In this document: positions 10,263 through 21,931 of the stretch, piece after piece | How positions within the stretch are numbered: the stretch's first letter is position 1 | How the letters are laid out: every line of letters begins with the position of its first letter | Source: Nicotiana tabacum | Lineage: Eukaryota > Streptophyta > Magnoliopsida > Solanales > Solanaceae | Direction: 5' to 3' | Length of the DNA stretch: 64,000 bases | NCBI RefSeq assembly: GCF_000715075.1 | Contig: NC_134102.1 | Location: 48,555,348-48,619,347 of the forward strand | Program-made: the position numbers and the translations under genes | The notes under the pieces: model-generated | What the model was told of the DNA's origin: nothing | Database searches by the model: none | Seen by the model: the letters and a program-made list of their open reading frames with translations, nothing else

Positions 10263-11483
10263 GAACCGTGCTGAATGTGCACTGAATGCTGGCTGCCCAG
10301 AGTAAGGCATAATAGGACCGTGACTCCCTGAAGTACCGGGAGATACATGAAATGCTGAATGAAACGGTCTGGGAGGATGACCCCTATTAAAATTACCTCT
10401 GCCTCTAGACGAGGCACCACTGAAACCACTGAACTGACGAGGCCTCTTATCAGACCTCTGCCCTCTCTCCTGTGCAAGAACCATCTTGATCCTCCTTGCG
10501 ACATTAGCAGCCGCCTAAAAAGAAATCTCACTTCCTGTCTCCTTGGCCATCTGAAGTCTGATAGGGTGAGTGAGTCCCTCAATAAACCTCCTCACTCTCT
10601 CTCCCTCCGTAGGTAGTAAAAGGAGAGCATGACAGGCCAAATCCACAAAACGAGACTCATACTGAGTAACAATAATACTACCCTATTGTAGACGCTCAAA
10701 GTGCTTGCGGAATTCCTCCCTCAGTGTGATAGGAAGGAACTTCTCCAGAAATAGCCGAGAGAACTGCTCCCAGGTAAGGGCAGGCGATCCAACTGGTTTG
10801 GTCAATGTATAATCTCTCCACCATCTCTTGGCGGAACCCGTCATCTGAAATACAGCAAAATCAACCCCATTGGTCTCAACTATACCCATGTTCTGTAGCA
10901 CCTCGTGACATCGTTCAAGATAATCTTGTGGGTCTTCAAAAGGTGTACCACTGAAGTGAACTAGAAAGAGCTTGGTAAACTTATCCAGTCTCAATAAGGC
11001 CTCAAAAGACATGGCAGGCCTATCACCGATCTGTGCCGCAACAACTGGCTGAACTACCCCAACCGGCGGGGCTGCTGGAGCCTAATTCTGGGGAGCCATC
11101 TGCTCCGGAGCGGGAGTAGTGGGAGTTTGTGCTCTTCCCCCAGCCTGTGAGATGGCTGGTGCCACTAGAAATGTACCATTCTGGGCCACACCCTCCATAA
11201 GACTTACCAAACGGACTAGAGCGTCCTGAAGTACTGGAGTGGCTATGAATCCTTCCGGGACCTGAACTGGTCCAACTGGTACATTCTGAATTGGAACCTC
11301 CTCCTGAAGGTCCACCTGAGGTTCTTCAAAAGGTGCAGCAGCTCGAGCTCTGGATTGAGCTCTACCTCGGCCTCTGCCTCGGCCTCTAGCACGACCTCAG
11401 CCTCGACCTCTACCCCTGGCCATAGTTGCCACTGGGGGTTCTGGTCCCTGACCATCTGTAGAGATATTACATGTTCTCACCAT
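10248..11483 (-). pseudogene. Inner chromovirus gag (capsid), broken, nucleocapsid lost
   Basis: A single frame starts at ATG 11483 (MVRTCNISTDGQ), followed by an Arg-Gly-rich stretch (about 11423-11340). The capsid domain follows: FTKLFLVHFSGTPFEDPQDYLERCHEVL, GSAKRWWRDY, WEQFSRLFLEKFLP, then RVRRFIEGLTHPIR. Stops interrupt near 11400, 11080, 10681 and 10515. After SGQPAFSAHSA the usual zinc knuckle is absent and the sequence runs into the protease-RT linker. Gag would form the particle shell. The overlapping Glu/Leu-rich reading at 11243-11455 is another frame of the Arg-Gly stretch. Confidence 0.92.
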
Positions 11484-11559
11484 CTGCGAGAGAATAAGAG
11501 TAGAATGGTTCAATCATCGATGATAAAATAAAATCGCACGACAGAATAAGAAAGAAGTG

Positions 11560-11682
11560 ATATTGTTCCTAAACTTCATAGCCTCTAAGAGATAAGTACA
11601 GACGTCTCCGTACCGATCCTTCAGACTCTACTAAGCTTGCTCGTGACTCGTGAGACTTATGTAACCTAGTGCTCTGATACCA
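11560..11682 (-). other. PBS (11670-11682) and conserved leader of the inner chromovirus
   Basis: Minus-strand TGGTATCAGAGCA is an exact 13-base complement to the 3' end of plant initiator tRNA-Met and begins three bases after the LTR end at 11686. The next ~110 bases share blocks with LARD2 (38631-38745) and more weakly with LARD1 (14911-15035): TAGTAGRGTCT and GAGGCTA. This is untranslated leader before the gag ATG at 11483. Confidence 0.85.
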
Positions 11683-11685
11683 ACT

Positions 11686-14391
11686 TGTCACGACCCGAAA
11701 TTCCCACCTTCGGACCGTGATTGCGCCTACATTTCACTTGCTAGGCAAGCCAATGTTAGAATAATATTATTCATTTTTAAAATAATTTTTAAATTTACTA
11801 ATAACAGAGAACAATTGCGGAAGTAACGTCTGAAATATAATGAATAATCTATAAAAATAACGGTGTCTAGATACCATCCCAGAATTGGTGTCACAAGTGC
11901 ACGAGCTTCTAGAATTATACAAATAAAGGTCTGAAATAAAATAAAGTTGTCTGGAAATAAACACATAGCTAAAGTAAAATAGACGGGGACTTCAGAACTG
12001 CGAACGCCGTGCAGTTATACCTCAAGTCTCCTCTGAGTAGCTGAAATCCGAGCAAATCTATGGTACACCGCTGGGACAAACTCCAAAATCTATACAAGAA
12101 GTGCAGAGTGTAGTATCAGTACAACCGACCCCATGTACTGGTAAGTGCTGAGCCTAACCTCGACGAAGTAGTGACGAGGCTAAGGCGGGTCACTTACATT
12201 ACCTGTACGCAATATTAGTAACAACAACAATAATAGAAATAAATTAGGTAATTCATTTATAATAATTGAAGCCAACTCAACAGTCATAACCAATTGTCAT
12301 ATCCATCAATTCTGTTGTAGCGTGCAACCGCTCTCATAATATATTCACATTCAATTTTGTTGCAGTGTGCAACCCGCTCTCACAATATATTCACGTTCAA
12401 TTCTGTTGCGGCGTGCAACCCGCTCCTCCAACATATTCATTTACCAATTCTTATAGAAGAAATTTTCCTAATAAATGCAACAATTAATATAAAATTATAA
12501 GACAATAAGCATACAATAATTATGATTTAATTATGAAACAAACAATGACAAATAGCAAGTTATTATGGAAATCAGAGAGAAAATAGGCAGTTTAATATTT
12601 AATATGCTAAATGTCAAATAACAATTAAGACACATAATTCAAATAGCATGTAACAATTAATGCAAGAATTCAAGGATTAATATTTGACAAAGAATAGGAG
12701 AGAAATAATTATTATAATAATTAATTCATGATTTAAAATAATTTATGATTTTTCAAGTAAGTAGGCAAACAATTAATTTGACGACGTATAGACACTCGTC
12801 ACCTCGCCTATACGTCGTTCACATAACAAATAATTTAAGGGTTCTATTCCCTCAAGTCATGGTTAACCACGACACTTACCTCGCTTTGCAAATTCCAATC
12901 AATTACTCGACCACAACTTTTCCTTTTAAATTTATCTCCAAAAGCTTCAAATCTATTCACAAATAATTCGATATACTCAATACGAATCATAGGAATTAAT
13001 TCCATATGAATTTACAAATTTTCCGGATAAAAATCCAAAATTCATTAAAATATTCGGCAGTGGGACCCACGTCTCAAATCCAAAAAAACTTATGAAATCC
13101 GAACACCCATTTTGAGATGAGTCCAACCATACAAAAATTATCCAATTCCGATGTCAAATGGACCTTCAAATCTTAAACTTTTCATTTTTGGAAGATTTTA
13201 TAAAAATCTGAATTTTCTTCCAAACTTTTACGGATTCATGATATAAATGAGTATGAAATCATGAAATATAATTAATATAGGATAAGGAACACTTACCCCA
13301 ATATTTTATCGTGAAAATCGCCCAAGAATCGCCTAAATCCAAGACTTGAAACTCAATAATGAGTAAAAATGGCGACTTCCGAATTTATGGTCTCTGCCTA
13401 GTCATTTTCACATCTGCGGATAAAAGTTCCGCATTTACGGACTCGCATTTGCGATGCCAGGCTGCCAGGTGATGTTCCGCATCTGCGAATACTCCAGTCA
13501 CACCTGCGACATCCGCTTCTGCGCAAAATGGCCGCACCTGCGAAGACCCCAGGCCAGCCCGGTCCCGCATCTGCGTGATTTGGTGCGCATCTGCGGACAT
13601 GCTTCTGTGATCGAAGCCTGAACATGCTTGGGCGCATCTACGATGGAAGGCTCGCTTCAGCGGTCAAAACTCCGCAGGTGCGATTACTACAAAAGGAAAA
13701 ATTCAGATTTTGCTTAAGTCCAATTCTTGATCCGATTTCAATCCGTATCACTCTCGAGGTACTCCAGATCCCGTACGAATATACCAACAAGTCCAGAAAC
13801 ATAATACTGACTTACTTAAGTTTTCAATTCACGCCAAACAAGATCAAAATTTCAATTCACACCTCGATTCGAACTTTTAAGTTTTAAACTTTTCAATTTG
13901 CAAATCTTGTGCCAAAACATATAAAATGAATCTGGAATGACTTCAAATTTGGCACACAAGTCATAAATGACATAACAGAGCTATTAAAATTTCTAGAATT
14001 GGATTCCGGCTCTGATATCAAAAAGTCAACCCCGTGGTCAAACTTGGAACTCTTTAGCCTTTAAATTGCTAGTTTCGTTAAATGGTCATAACTTGAGCTA
14101 GGGACCTCCAAATTAAATTCCGGGCATACGCCCAGGTCCCAAATCACGATACGGAGTTATTGGAACTGTCACAATATTTATCCGGGTCCGTTTGCTAAAA
14201 ATGTTGACCAAAATCAACTCAGTTGAGTTTTAAAGCTCTATTTCACATTTTAATCCATTTTTTACATGAAAACTTTCCGAAAAATTTTACGGACTGCGCA
14301 CTCAAGTCGAGGAATGATAAATGGTGCTTTTAGAGGTCTTAGAATACAGAATTACTTATTAAATTTAAAGATGACATTTTGGGTCATCACA
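11686..14391 (-). repeat. 5' LTR of the inner chromovirus
   Basis: Pair of the LTR at 4313-7060, TG...CA, 2706 bp. It has the same internal parts: CpG-rich block 13685-13395, donor-like GAG|GTAAGTGTC with GT at 12879, 46 bp repeats about 12306-12440, and a CTTGCTAGGCAAG hairpin 11737-11749. The CTGCAC/GTGCAG stem-loop (12089-12106) is damaged by transitions on one arm. CTTAC at 14392-14396 is the right copy of the target duplication. Confidence 0.95.
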
Positions 14392-14396
14392 CTTAC

Positions 14397-14893
14397 ATAT
14401 TCGGTACAATATTTCGTACTGACGTCCCTTTTGCCTAGGGACGCTGTGTTTTATGCCCGTAGGTCTCGATAGATAGGTTGAAAGTCCTCCAAGTAGGCGA
14501 TCAGCTCAGCGGAAGATGTTGGTGCACTCCATTTGCTCCGGAGTTACTTGTTTGGTCAGTATGATTTAGATGTGTATTGTTTGGTATGGCGGGGCTCTGT
14601 CCCTACCTTTATGACAATTATATATTCTTAGAGGCTTGTAGATAGATGTCATGTACGTAAAAGATTGTATGGCCTTGTCGGCCTATGTTCAGTGTATGAG
14701 TGGTTATTTTGGTCTTATAGGCCCATATGTCTTATGTATAAGTTGGTGTTACATATTGTATTCTACCTAGCTCACGGCAGCCTCTTCGGCTCAGTTATCT
14801 ATGATAGTATGATACGAAAAGATACGTTATGTTGGTACTCGATTGAGTAAGGTACCGGGTGCCCGTTGCGGCCTATCGGTTTGGGTCGTGACA
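14397..14893 (+). repeat. LARD1 left LTR, second part
   Basis: Continues the LTR interrupted at 4312 and matches about 20752-21247. It ends GGGTCGTGACA, the usual terminal CA. Confidence 0.93.
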
Positions 14894-14897
14894 TAAG

Positions 14898-14910
14898 TGG
14901 TATTAGAGCA
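14898..14910 (+). other. PBS of LARD1
   Basis: TGGTATTAGAGCA, one mismatch from the complement of initiator tRNA-Met, four bases after the left LTR. It fixes the plus orientation of LARD1. Confidence 0.88.
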
Positions 14911-17900
14911 GTTCTGTCCTAGGGAGTCTACAAGCCATGTCTAGTAGAGTCTTGTTTATGGGTATGTCGTGCACCACACTTATAAGAAGGAGGCTACAGG
15001 GCATTTAAGACTGTCACTCTTTCTTCTTACTCTAGATCGTGTGGTAGAGCTCCGTTGTAAGAACTCAATTTCCTAAACTCTATCTTATTCATAATACGAC
15101 GATACCTACATCCAGAAAGATGGTTGGTAGAGATATAGCTGTGGAAGAATTGAGTTAGAGAAACTCGAGTTTACATCAGTCCTATGATGGATAAATGTGA
15201 GGTCTTCAGCAGAACATGTGTGTACCTTACGTGTAAGCTTCTTGATAAGGAGCCTTAATACAAGAATATCTATCCACCTCTATGATGAAAGGCAATAAGA
15301 GGTTCAGAAGATAGATACAAGCTTCAACAAGTAAAAGGAGCCAGATGAGTATGGTACGAGGTACCCAGTTAATGAAGATTACCGGTATTTTCAACTCCGG
15401 CAGAAAAGTATAAGCATTGTGACTTACCTTCAACAGTAACGGACGTATGTAGAATTGGCCACACCCATCTCAGTTATACCTTATTGGGGGCTAACATGTG
15501 TAGTTTAAGAAAAGGCCAGGATATTAGGATCCGGCTGGGGATAGAGTAACCCAAAAGGGTAAATGGATTGTTTGTGTTAGTTGGCATTTCTAAAGGATAT
15601 TACAAAGGTGCTAATAGATCTCCTTGTGAGGCACCCAGATGGTGCACTTTAGAATATTACAATTAGATGTGGTACGGAAAGCCTGGAAGGGATATATATT
15701 ACCTTAGTGTGGCTCGCGTCCCTAGTAGAGCGATAATGTTAAGCAACCCCAAGAGCCACTGGATGGAGCAAGGGGAGCTAAAAGCAAAAGAATGTCTTGT
15801 TTGAGTTTTCAGAATAAAGTGATAGACATAAATGTTAGCAGGAAATAAGAAAAGAGTTAATGAAGCATTATGAGTAAGATATGATACATGGATGACAACG
15901 GTGGATTAAAAAGATGACAGTATTACAGAGTCTATAGTCAATTAAAGGAAAAGACGAGAGGTGACAGGCCTTGAGACAATAAAAGAGTATAGGCCATAAA
16001 GTCATATCCTCATTTCAAGAAATAAGTTCGTAACTCCAACGCGACTAACGGAAGGAAAAGTTAGACTCTAAAAAAATAGAAATCAGTATGGGCTGGTGAA
16101 CAAGATAAACTAAATATGAATTAGGGACTGAGTGATTGGATAATAGTCAGCATCATGAGAATTTCAGATTTTGTTCCGGCGATAATTGAGTGGACAACAG
16201 AAGAAGATTAATGAGAAATTCAGAGAATGGTCATTCAGGAAGACGCTTCCCTAAAGATAGCAAGGTGAGTAAAGTTAAGCTTAAGGGACTGTATGTGCCA
16301 GTTACACTAAGTGTCACCCTCGCGAGTGAGGAATTTCATTATCCTTGGTACTGAAGGATTACCGCGAGGCGAGTAAGGATCATCGATGATGTGAAAAGAT
16401 GCCAAAGATGAAGGGATAAAACATCTATAGGTAGATCGTCATAGCTCCAACTCTTAGTACTCCCTAAAGGGGGGAATATGGTGTGATGTGGCATTAGGTC
16501 AGAATTAAGTAGTTCTAGTAATTATGGAAATGGTAAAGGAAGAATGTGATAAGAATAAGAAATGGATAAGATTGCACTTATTTAAGTCCTGCAGATACTC
16601 TACGATTCCAGAACATTATGCAAACACGACGTCAAGGAGAGGAGGTAAGGGTTCCTGCCCGAGATGTTATTGATAGATAAGGAGCCAGTGCGGGACGTAA
16701 GTTAAGATAAAGGAAATGACCCATGAAAGATTACACAGAATATTGATATGAGAATGAGCCAATGAGTAGTTAGTAGTTGATTTAGGAAGAGCCTAGTTAT
16801 GGCTAGACAAGAGGATACAGACAAATCAATAGATCGTGCAAGATAAACGGAGTGAACCCCAACATGGGGAATTCAGTCTCGCAGATATGACATCGTGACC
16901 TTGAGAAATATTCGGATAGGAGTTGGGGTAGTTAAAGATACCGTATGAGTGTTAAGGGAAGACAGTCAAAACTTCAGTTCGGGAGCAACCGTACAAGCAT
17001 ATAAGTGTGGAGGTAAGTAACTAAGGAATTTTATATGTGAGTACGAACATCAAAAATTCTGTCGAGTATACGATGTAATAAGCTCGCAGCCTTGCAAGAA
17101 TCAGAGGGTCCTCCCTAAGTACTATAATGAAAGACTAGCGGAGGAAATAAGGAAGAAGGCTTTAACCAAGCACAGTCACCTAAAGAGGAAATGGCCATGT
17201 AACAACAGTCTCACAACAACATTGTGTGCACTCCATTAGCAGATGCCACCTATCGTGGCTAATGAACGGGAAGAAAAAAAAATATATATATCAAAATCAA
17301 AAGGTGATATTCAAGATCATATGGGTTGTATAGAATTCGAATAGGTGTGGGCATTAAAATAAGCTAAGTATGCACGCAACAAGGAGGAAGAACGACTAGG
17401 AAAAGCAATTGCTTGTATTTAAAGAAAGTTGAGAAGGAATGAAAGGAATTATTCGATCAATGATCCAGAGATAATTACATAATGAATGTACCTAAGATTT
17501 CGGAGTATTATCCATGCGGCATATATTTTGACAATCATACAGCCGTAGAAGATTCCAGTATAGGTTAAAAGAAAGAATTGAGCCCAGGTCATAGACAAAA
17601 GATTGAATTGTTATAAGATTGCATCATGGATATTCCATAGTGTCCATGAAGGGCTAAAGTAAATACTACTGCCATGAGCTGCAGATCGGAAGATAGCTTA
17701 AGCCTACATAAAGGTTGATCAGAAGGAAGAGGAAACTAAAGAGTTACAACAACGAAGTAAATCAGGAGTCTGATTATTGGACCTAGAAAATTATAGAAAT
17801 TGCGCTTGAGAACATGTCAGAATCACTCTTAATATCAGAGGTGCAAGAGAGATAATGCAACAACCATATTCTATAATGGCTTTATAAGGAATCCAGTTAG

Positions 17901-19249
17901 AAGAAGTACCAACCTTATAAGAAGTCGGTATGAAGCTCTCACCGGATTGTGTATACACCAGAGGTGCAAGTATTATAATAGAGCTTTAATTTGTGAATAT
18001 GAATTATACCTATGTGGAAAGGAGGTCATGAAAGAGATAGAAGATGTGATGTGAGATTTTAAGGTAAGTAAGGTAAAAGTAAACAACATACGAGATACTC
18101 AGATGCAGAAGGTTGGGAATAGTCCATACTTCGGATAGAAGGCTAGAACCGTGGGGATTCAATATCCAGGAATAATAGCGGCATCGTCAGTGTCATATCT
18201 TATAGCATATGGTTTCTAGGTATCGAGAGGTCTAGTTAAGAAAGTAAAAGAAGAGTTGGAGACAATGTGATGTCTCGCTTGATGTTCCAGAATAACACAA
18301 GAAAATCTATGGTGCAAGGAAGTTGAAGGTAGGCTGCGAGTAGTATAAATGGATATGTATGGGTCGCAAGCTAAAGTATGGTAGAGCGACAAGATTGTAG
18401 GAAGACAGGAGTAAGGATAAGAAAGGGTGAATAAGAAGGTGACGAGAATGGGTCAGTTCTCGGGATTAAGCCCATGAAAACATGAGAGCCGATGGGTTCT
18501 CTAAGTTATAGAAGGCTCAGTATAGCCTGAATGAACTCAAATGAGTCTATGACTAGTAGCATTTAGAAGAGATGGAATGCTGCCCTGGTAGTGAAATAAG
18601 AGTGTGATTGCGATATATAAAGGATGACGTTTAGGCCTTCGAGTGAGTAATGATTTAAAGAGGATTTCATGGATTATACGAGATTAAAATACCCACGAAA
18701 GTGAATTACATTGGGATGCTATAAAATACGATCATTGAAGTACAATACACCCCTAAGTGGATTAGGAAAGTCACTTCAAATGTTCCCCGATGAGACGTGA
18801 GCCCTAGCGGTAGTGTTACATAAGAGGCCAAGTTATCGGTATTAAGATGAATCAATAATGGATGGACAAAGGTCACAAAGTATGAGACAAGATTAGGCCG
18901 TCATTATTAAGATGAACAGTAATGAGGGGGCATTAAAGGACTTAGCTTATTGCATATAGGATAAGCAACGAAAGTAACATGGAGTTCGGTAGCAACCCTC
19001 AATAACGATAAATCAAAGTAAGAGTTATGGCAGTAAAGTCATACGGATGGATAAACGGATCTATAACAGAAGGTAGCAACAGTTACGAGATTAGAAGGAT
19101 TCCAACTACAAGTCGTGGTGTGAGAAAGAAGCTTAAATGGGGGAATGCCCTGGCCCTTAGAATTATTCACAGAACAATTGCTTAGATGGAAAGTAAAGTA
19201 CTAAAGTATTCAGAGGACATAAGTTATGAAAATGATAAGTATATCAGTC
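14911..19249 (+). other. LARD1 internal region, no coding capacity seen
   Basis: About 4.3 kb with stops in all frames; the longest reading is an unremarkable 68 codons on the minus strand. I see no gag, protease, RT or integrase motif, even in fragments. The first ~120 bases resemble the leader of the chromoviruses and LARD2 (TCTAGTAGAGTCTTG, GGAGGCTACAGGGCAT). The rest is purine-rich on the plus strand and not recognised. It could be an ancient coding region eroded beyond recognition or a truly non-coding cargo. Confidence 0.75.
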
Positions 19250-19281
19250 AACATTCGAGGACGAATGTTCCAAAGGGGGAA
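19250..19281 (+). other. LARD1 stem-loop and polypurine tract
   Basis: AACATTCG-AGGA-CGAATGTT (19250-19269) is a perfect eight-base-pair stem with an AGGA loop. The tract CCAAAGGGGGAA follows and abuts the right LTR. The position matches the stem-loops before the PPT of LARD2 and of the inner chromovirus. Confidence 0.82.
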
Positions 19282-21247
19282 TGATATTACATCCCGCATT
19301 TTTGTACGATAAAGTTTCGTCGTAAGTTAATCGACGCAAGTTTGGGAATGAAATTATTTCATGATTATAAGCATTATACTATTTTAAACAAGTGATGAGT
19401 AAATTGTTAAAGGTGAGAGGGTAAGCAAATAGAAGAAAATGAATTTCGTCGAAGTTTGACATTTTGGGATAAGATACGGCCCGAGATAAAATACCCGGTA
19501 TTTATGGACTAGTGCCATATAAGATACCACATGACCATGATAGTAAGATGTATAAAGTATAATAAAAGTGAGTAATATTTTAAGTAATTTTAGATAATTC
19601 TTAATTATGTGGATATTTGGTTAATTATGATTTTTTGGTGGAAGATTAACCATGTAATTAAGAAAATGGGTGGATAAACTTTGGATAAGCTTAAATCCAC
19701 CCCAACGTGGCAGCAACCCATGTCTAAAGTAATGACTATTGAATTACAAAACAAGGTGTCATATTTGGAGGAAATTGTTGGCCAAGTAAGCCTTATAAAG
19801 TGGGTCCCACATCCATTATAATAAAAGACATCTCTAACAAAGAGAGATGATATGAAATGTGAGATTTCCATAAGAAATTTTCAGCAAGGTTTATTCCCCA
19901 TTTCAAAAATAAAAGTATACTATGCACTTAGCCCTAAAAAACGTGGAAAGAATGACTATGTTAGTCATCTTTACAATTGTGTTCAATTGATATCAAAAAT
20001 CCTTTTTCTGAGGAGATTTTGGAGTTCATATGGGACTTTATGTTAAAATAGCAACGACAGTTCTTAAAATTGTGAAGAAATTCATACGAAATTATACTGC
20101 GTAATAGCAACGGGATTTTGCGATTCTAAAGGAGTACAGTGCAACCTTTTCCAAGAATATCATACGGATTTTTTCCTACTACAGGTATGTTAAAGCTAAT
20201 CCCTTCTTTCATTTTTGCATGATCTCGTAATTACACTAGTTTGATAGCGAAACATAAAGAAAAATCCATATCTCGAAATTTACGTATATTTTTCTAGTTT
20301 TGTAGGTTACAATATTCTCTTTATCGGGACTTCATATCTAATTGAGTATTTCTTTTTTTCCAGTCATGAGAGCAGAGAATCTATATATACAGTATTACAG
20401 TATTTTCATTACCATCGAGCTATAATCGATGGGAAGGCCCCTATTGGGCAACCTCTGATCAGATGGTAAGTTATATACCGAGCCTACTGTGGCCGAGCGC
20501 CTATGAGCGAGCCCAGTTGGCCGAGATACAGAGCCTAGTATGGCCGAGCGCCTATGAGCGAGCCTACTACGGCAGAGCAATTATATATATATACCGAGCC
20601 TTATAGGGCCGGACATCTATTTTACTTACTATATTGAGAGAGTTGAGTCAGTATCAGCAGGTAAGCATATCTTCAGATTATCATTGACTTCCAATTGCTT
20701 TCAGTTATTATATTATCAGTTCAGTTTCAGCTTTCAGTATAGTTCCTTACATACTCGGTACATTATTTTGTACTGACGTCCCTTTTACCTGGGGACGCTG
20801 TGTTTTATGCCTGCAGGTCTCGATAGACAGGTCGAGAGTCCTCCAAGTAGGCGATCAGCTCAGTGAAAGATGTTGGTGCACTCCATTTGCTCTGGAGTTG
20901 CTTGTTTGGTCAGTATGATTTAGATGTGTATTGTTTGGTATGGCGGGGCTCTATCCCTACCTTTATGACAATTATATATTCTTAGAGACTTGTAGACAGA
21001 TGTCATGTACGTAAAAGTTTGTATGGCCTTGTCGGCCTATGTTCAGTGTACGAGTGGTTATTTTGGTCTTATAGGCCCATATGTCTTATGTATAAGTTGG
21101 TGTTACATGTTGTATTCTACCTAGCTCACGGCAACTTCTCCGACTCACTTATCTATGATAGTATGATACGAAAAGATACGTTATTTTAGTACTCGATTGA
21201 GTAAGGTACCGAGTGCCCATCACGACCCATCGGTTTGGGTCGTGTGA
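19282..21247 (+). repeat. LARD1 right LTR
   Basis: Starts TGATATTACATCCCGC (three bases longer than the left copy) and ends GGGTCGTGTGA, where the left LTR ends in ACA, so the terminal CA is mutated. The right target duplication ATTCA follows at 21248-21252. Uninterrupted, it shows the LTR before insertion of the inner chromovirus. Confidence 0.93.
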
Positions 21248-21252
21248 ATTCA

Positions 21253-21835
21253 GATGGCTTCCTATGAGGCATTATACGGGAGGCGGTGCCAATCGCCAGC
21301 TGGATGGTTCGAGCCGGGGGAGGCTTGGTTGTTTGGTATAGATTTGGTACAGGATGCCTTGGATAAGGTCAAGATTATTCAGGATCGACTTCACACAACT
21401 CAGTCTAGGCAGAAGAGTTATGCCGACCGTAGAGTTCGTGATGTTCAATTCATGGTCGGAGAGAGAGAGAGAGAGTATTGCTTTGGGTTTTCCCCATGAA
21501 GGGTGTGATGAGGTTCGGAAAGAAGGGCAAGTTGAGCCCTTGGTACATCGGACCCTTTGAGATTCTGGAGAGAGTGGGTGAGGTGGCTTACAGGCTTGCA
21601 TTGCCACCTAGTTTATCAGCAGTCCATCCAGTGTTCCATGTGTCTATGCTTCGGAAGTATCACAGAGATCCGTCCTATGTATTAGACTTCAGCTCAGTCC
21701 AATTGGACAAGGATTTGACTTATGAGGAGGAGCCGGTGGCTATTCTAGCCTGGCAGGTTCGACAGTTAAGGTCTAAGAGTTATCCTTCAGTTCGAGTGCA
21801 GTGGAGAGATCAGCCGGTCGAGGCAGCTACTTAGG
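21253..21835 (+). pseudogene. Old chromovirus: integrase C-terminus and chromodomain-like tail, broken
   Basis: Direct continuation of the integrase gene cut at 2850: ALYGRRCQSPAGWFEPGEAW, LVQDALDKVKIIQDRL, SRQKSYADRRVRD. A GA dinucleotide run (about 21458-21475) has expanded in the codons for the VGER stretch and shifts the frame. The gene goes on in another frame with GKLSPWYIGPFEILERVGEVAYRL, HPVFHVSMLRKYHRDPSYVLDF and the chromodomain-like VRVQWRDQPVEAAT. It ends at a stop at 21832-21834 where the family usually continues with Trp-Glu. It is very similar to 7100-7737 of the inner copy, so both belong to the same lineage. Confidence 0.93.
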
Positions 21836-21919
21836 AGTCTGAGTCAGACATGTGGAGAAGATATCCACTCCTTTTCACCAGCCCAGGTACTTTTCTATGG
21901 CCGAACGAACGGTTATTTT

Positions 21920-21931
21920 AGAGGTGGAGAA
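21920..21931 (+). other. Polypurine tract of the old chromovirus
   Basis: AGAGGTGGAGAA directly before TGTGATGACCC, identical to the inner chromovirus tract. The stem-loop usually found upstream is reduced here (CCGAACGAACGG). Confidence 0.88.

Larger units (their letters stand above)
4313..14391 (-). mobile_element. Inner Tekay/Del-like chromovirus, full length, degenerate
   Basis: A 10.1 kb minus-strand Ty3/gypsy element with LTRs of 2748 and 2706 bp, both TG...CA. Order on the minus strand: LTR, PBS, leader, gag, pol, hairpin, PPT, LTR. I count 8 differences in the first 91 aligned LTR bases (7 of them transitions) and 14 in about 265 further in, so the insertion is not recent. Gag and pol each keep one frame, broken by in-frame stops. 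The nucleocapsid and protease region is deleted, so this copy could not move by itself. It sits in the left LTR of LARD1 and is the last major insertion in this nest. Confidence 0.95.
2851..21247 (+). mobile_element. LARD1: non-coding LTR retrotransposon, split by a nested chromovirus
   Basis: The left LTR (2851-4312 plus 14397-14893, about 1.96 kb) and right LTR (19282-21247, about 1.97 kb) align along their whole length; I count about 20 substitutions in roughly 460 aligned bases. A PBS for initiator tRNA-Met follows the left LTR and a purine tract precedes the right one, so the element is plus-oriented. The internal region is only about 4.4 kb and has no ORF resembling gag or pol, which fits the LARD class (large non-autonomous derivatives). 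Without the nested 10 kb element it would be about 8.3 kb. The 5 bp target duplications are exact. Confidence 0.9.

Noticed and set aside
15227..15433. Small gene in the LARD1 interior
   Set aside because: An isolated 68-codon minus-strand reading with no recognisable feature, in a region with random short ORFs.
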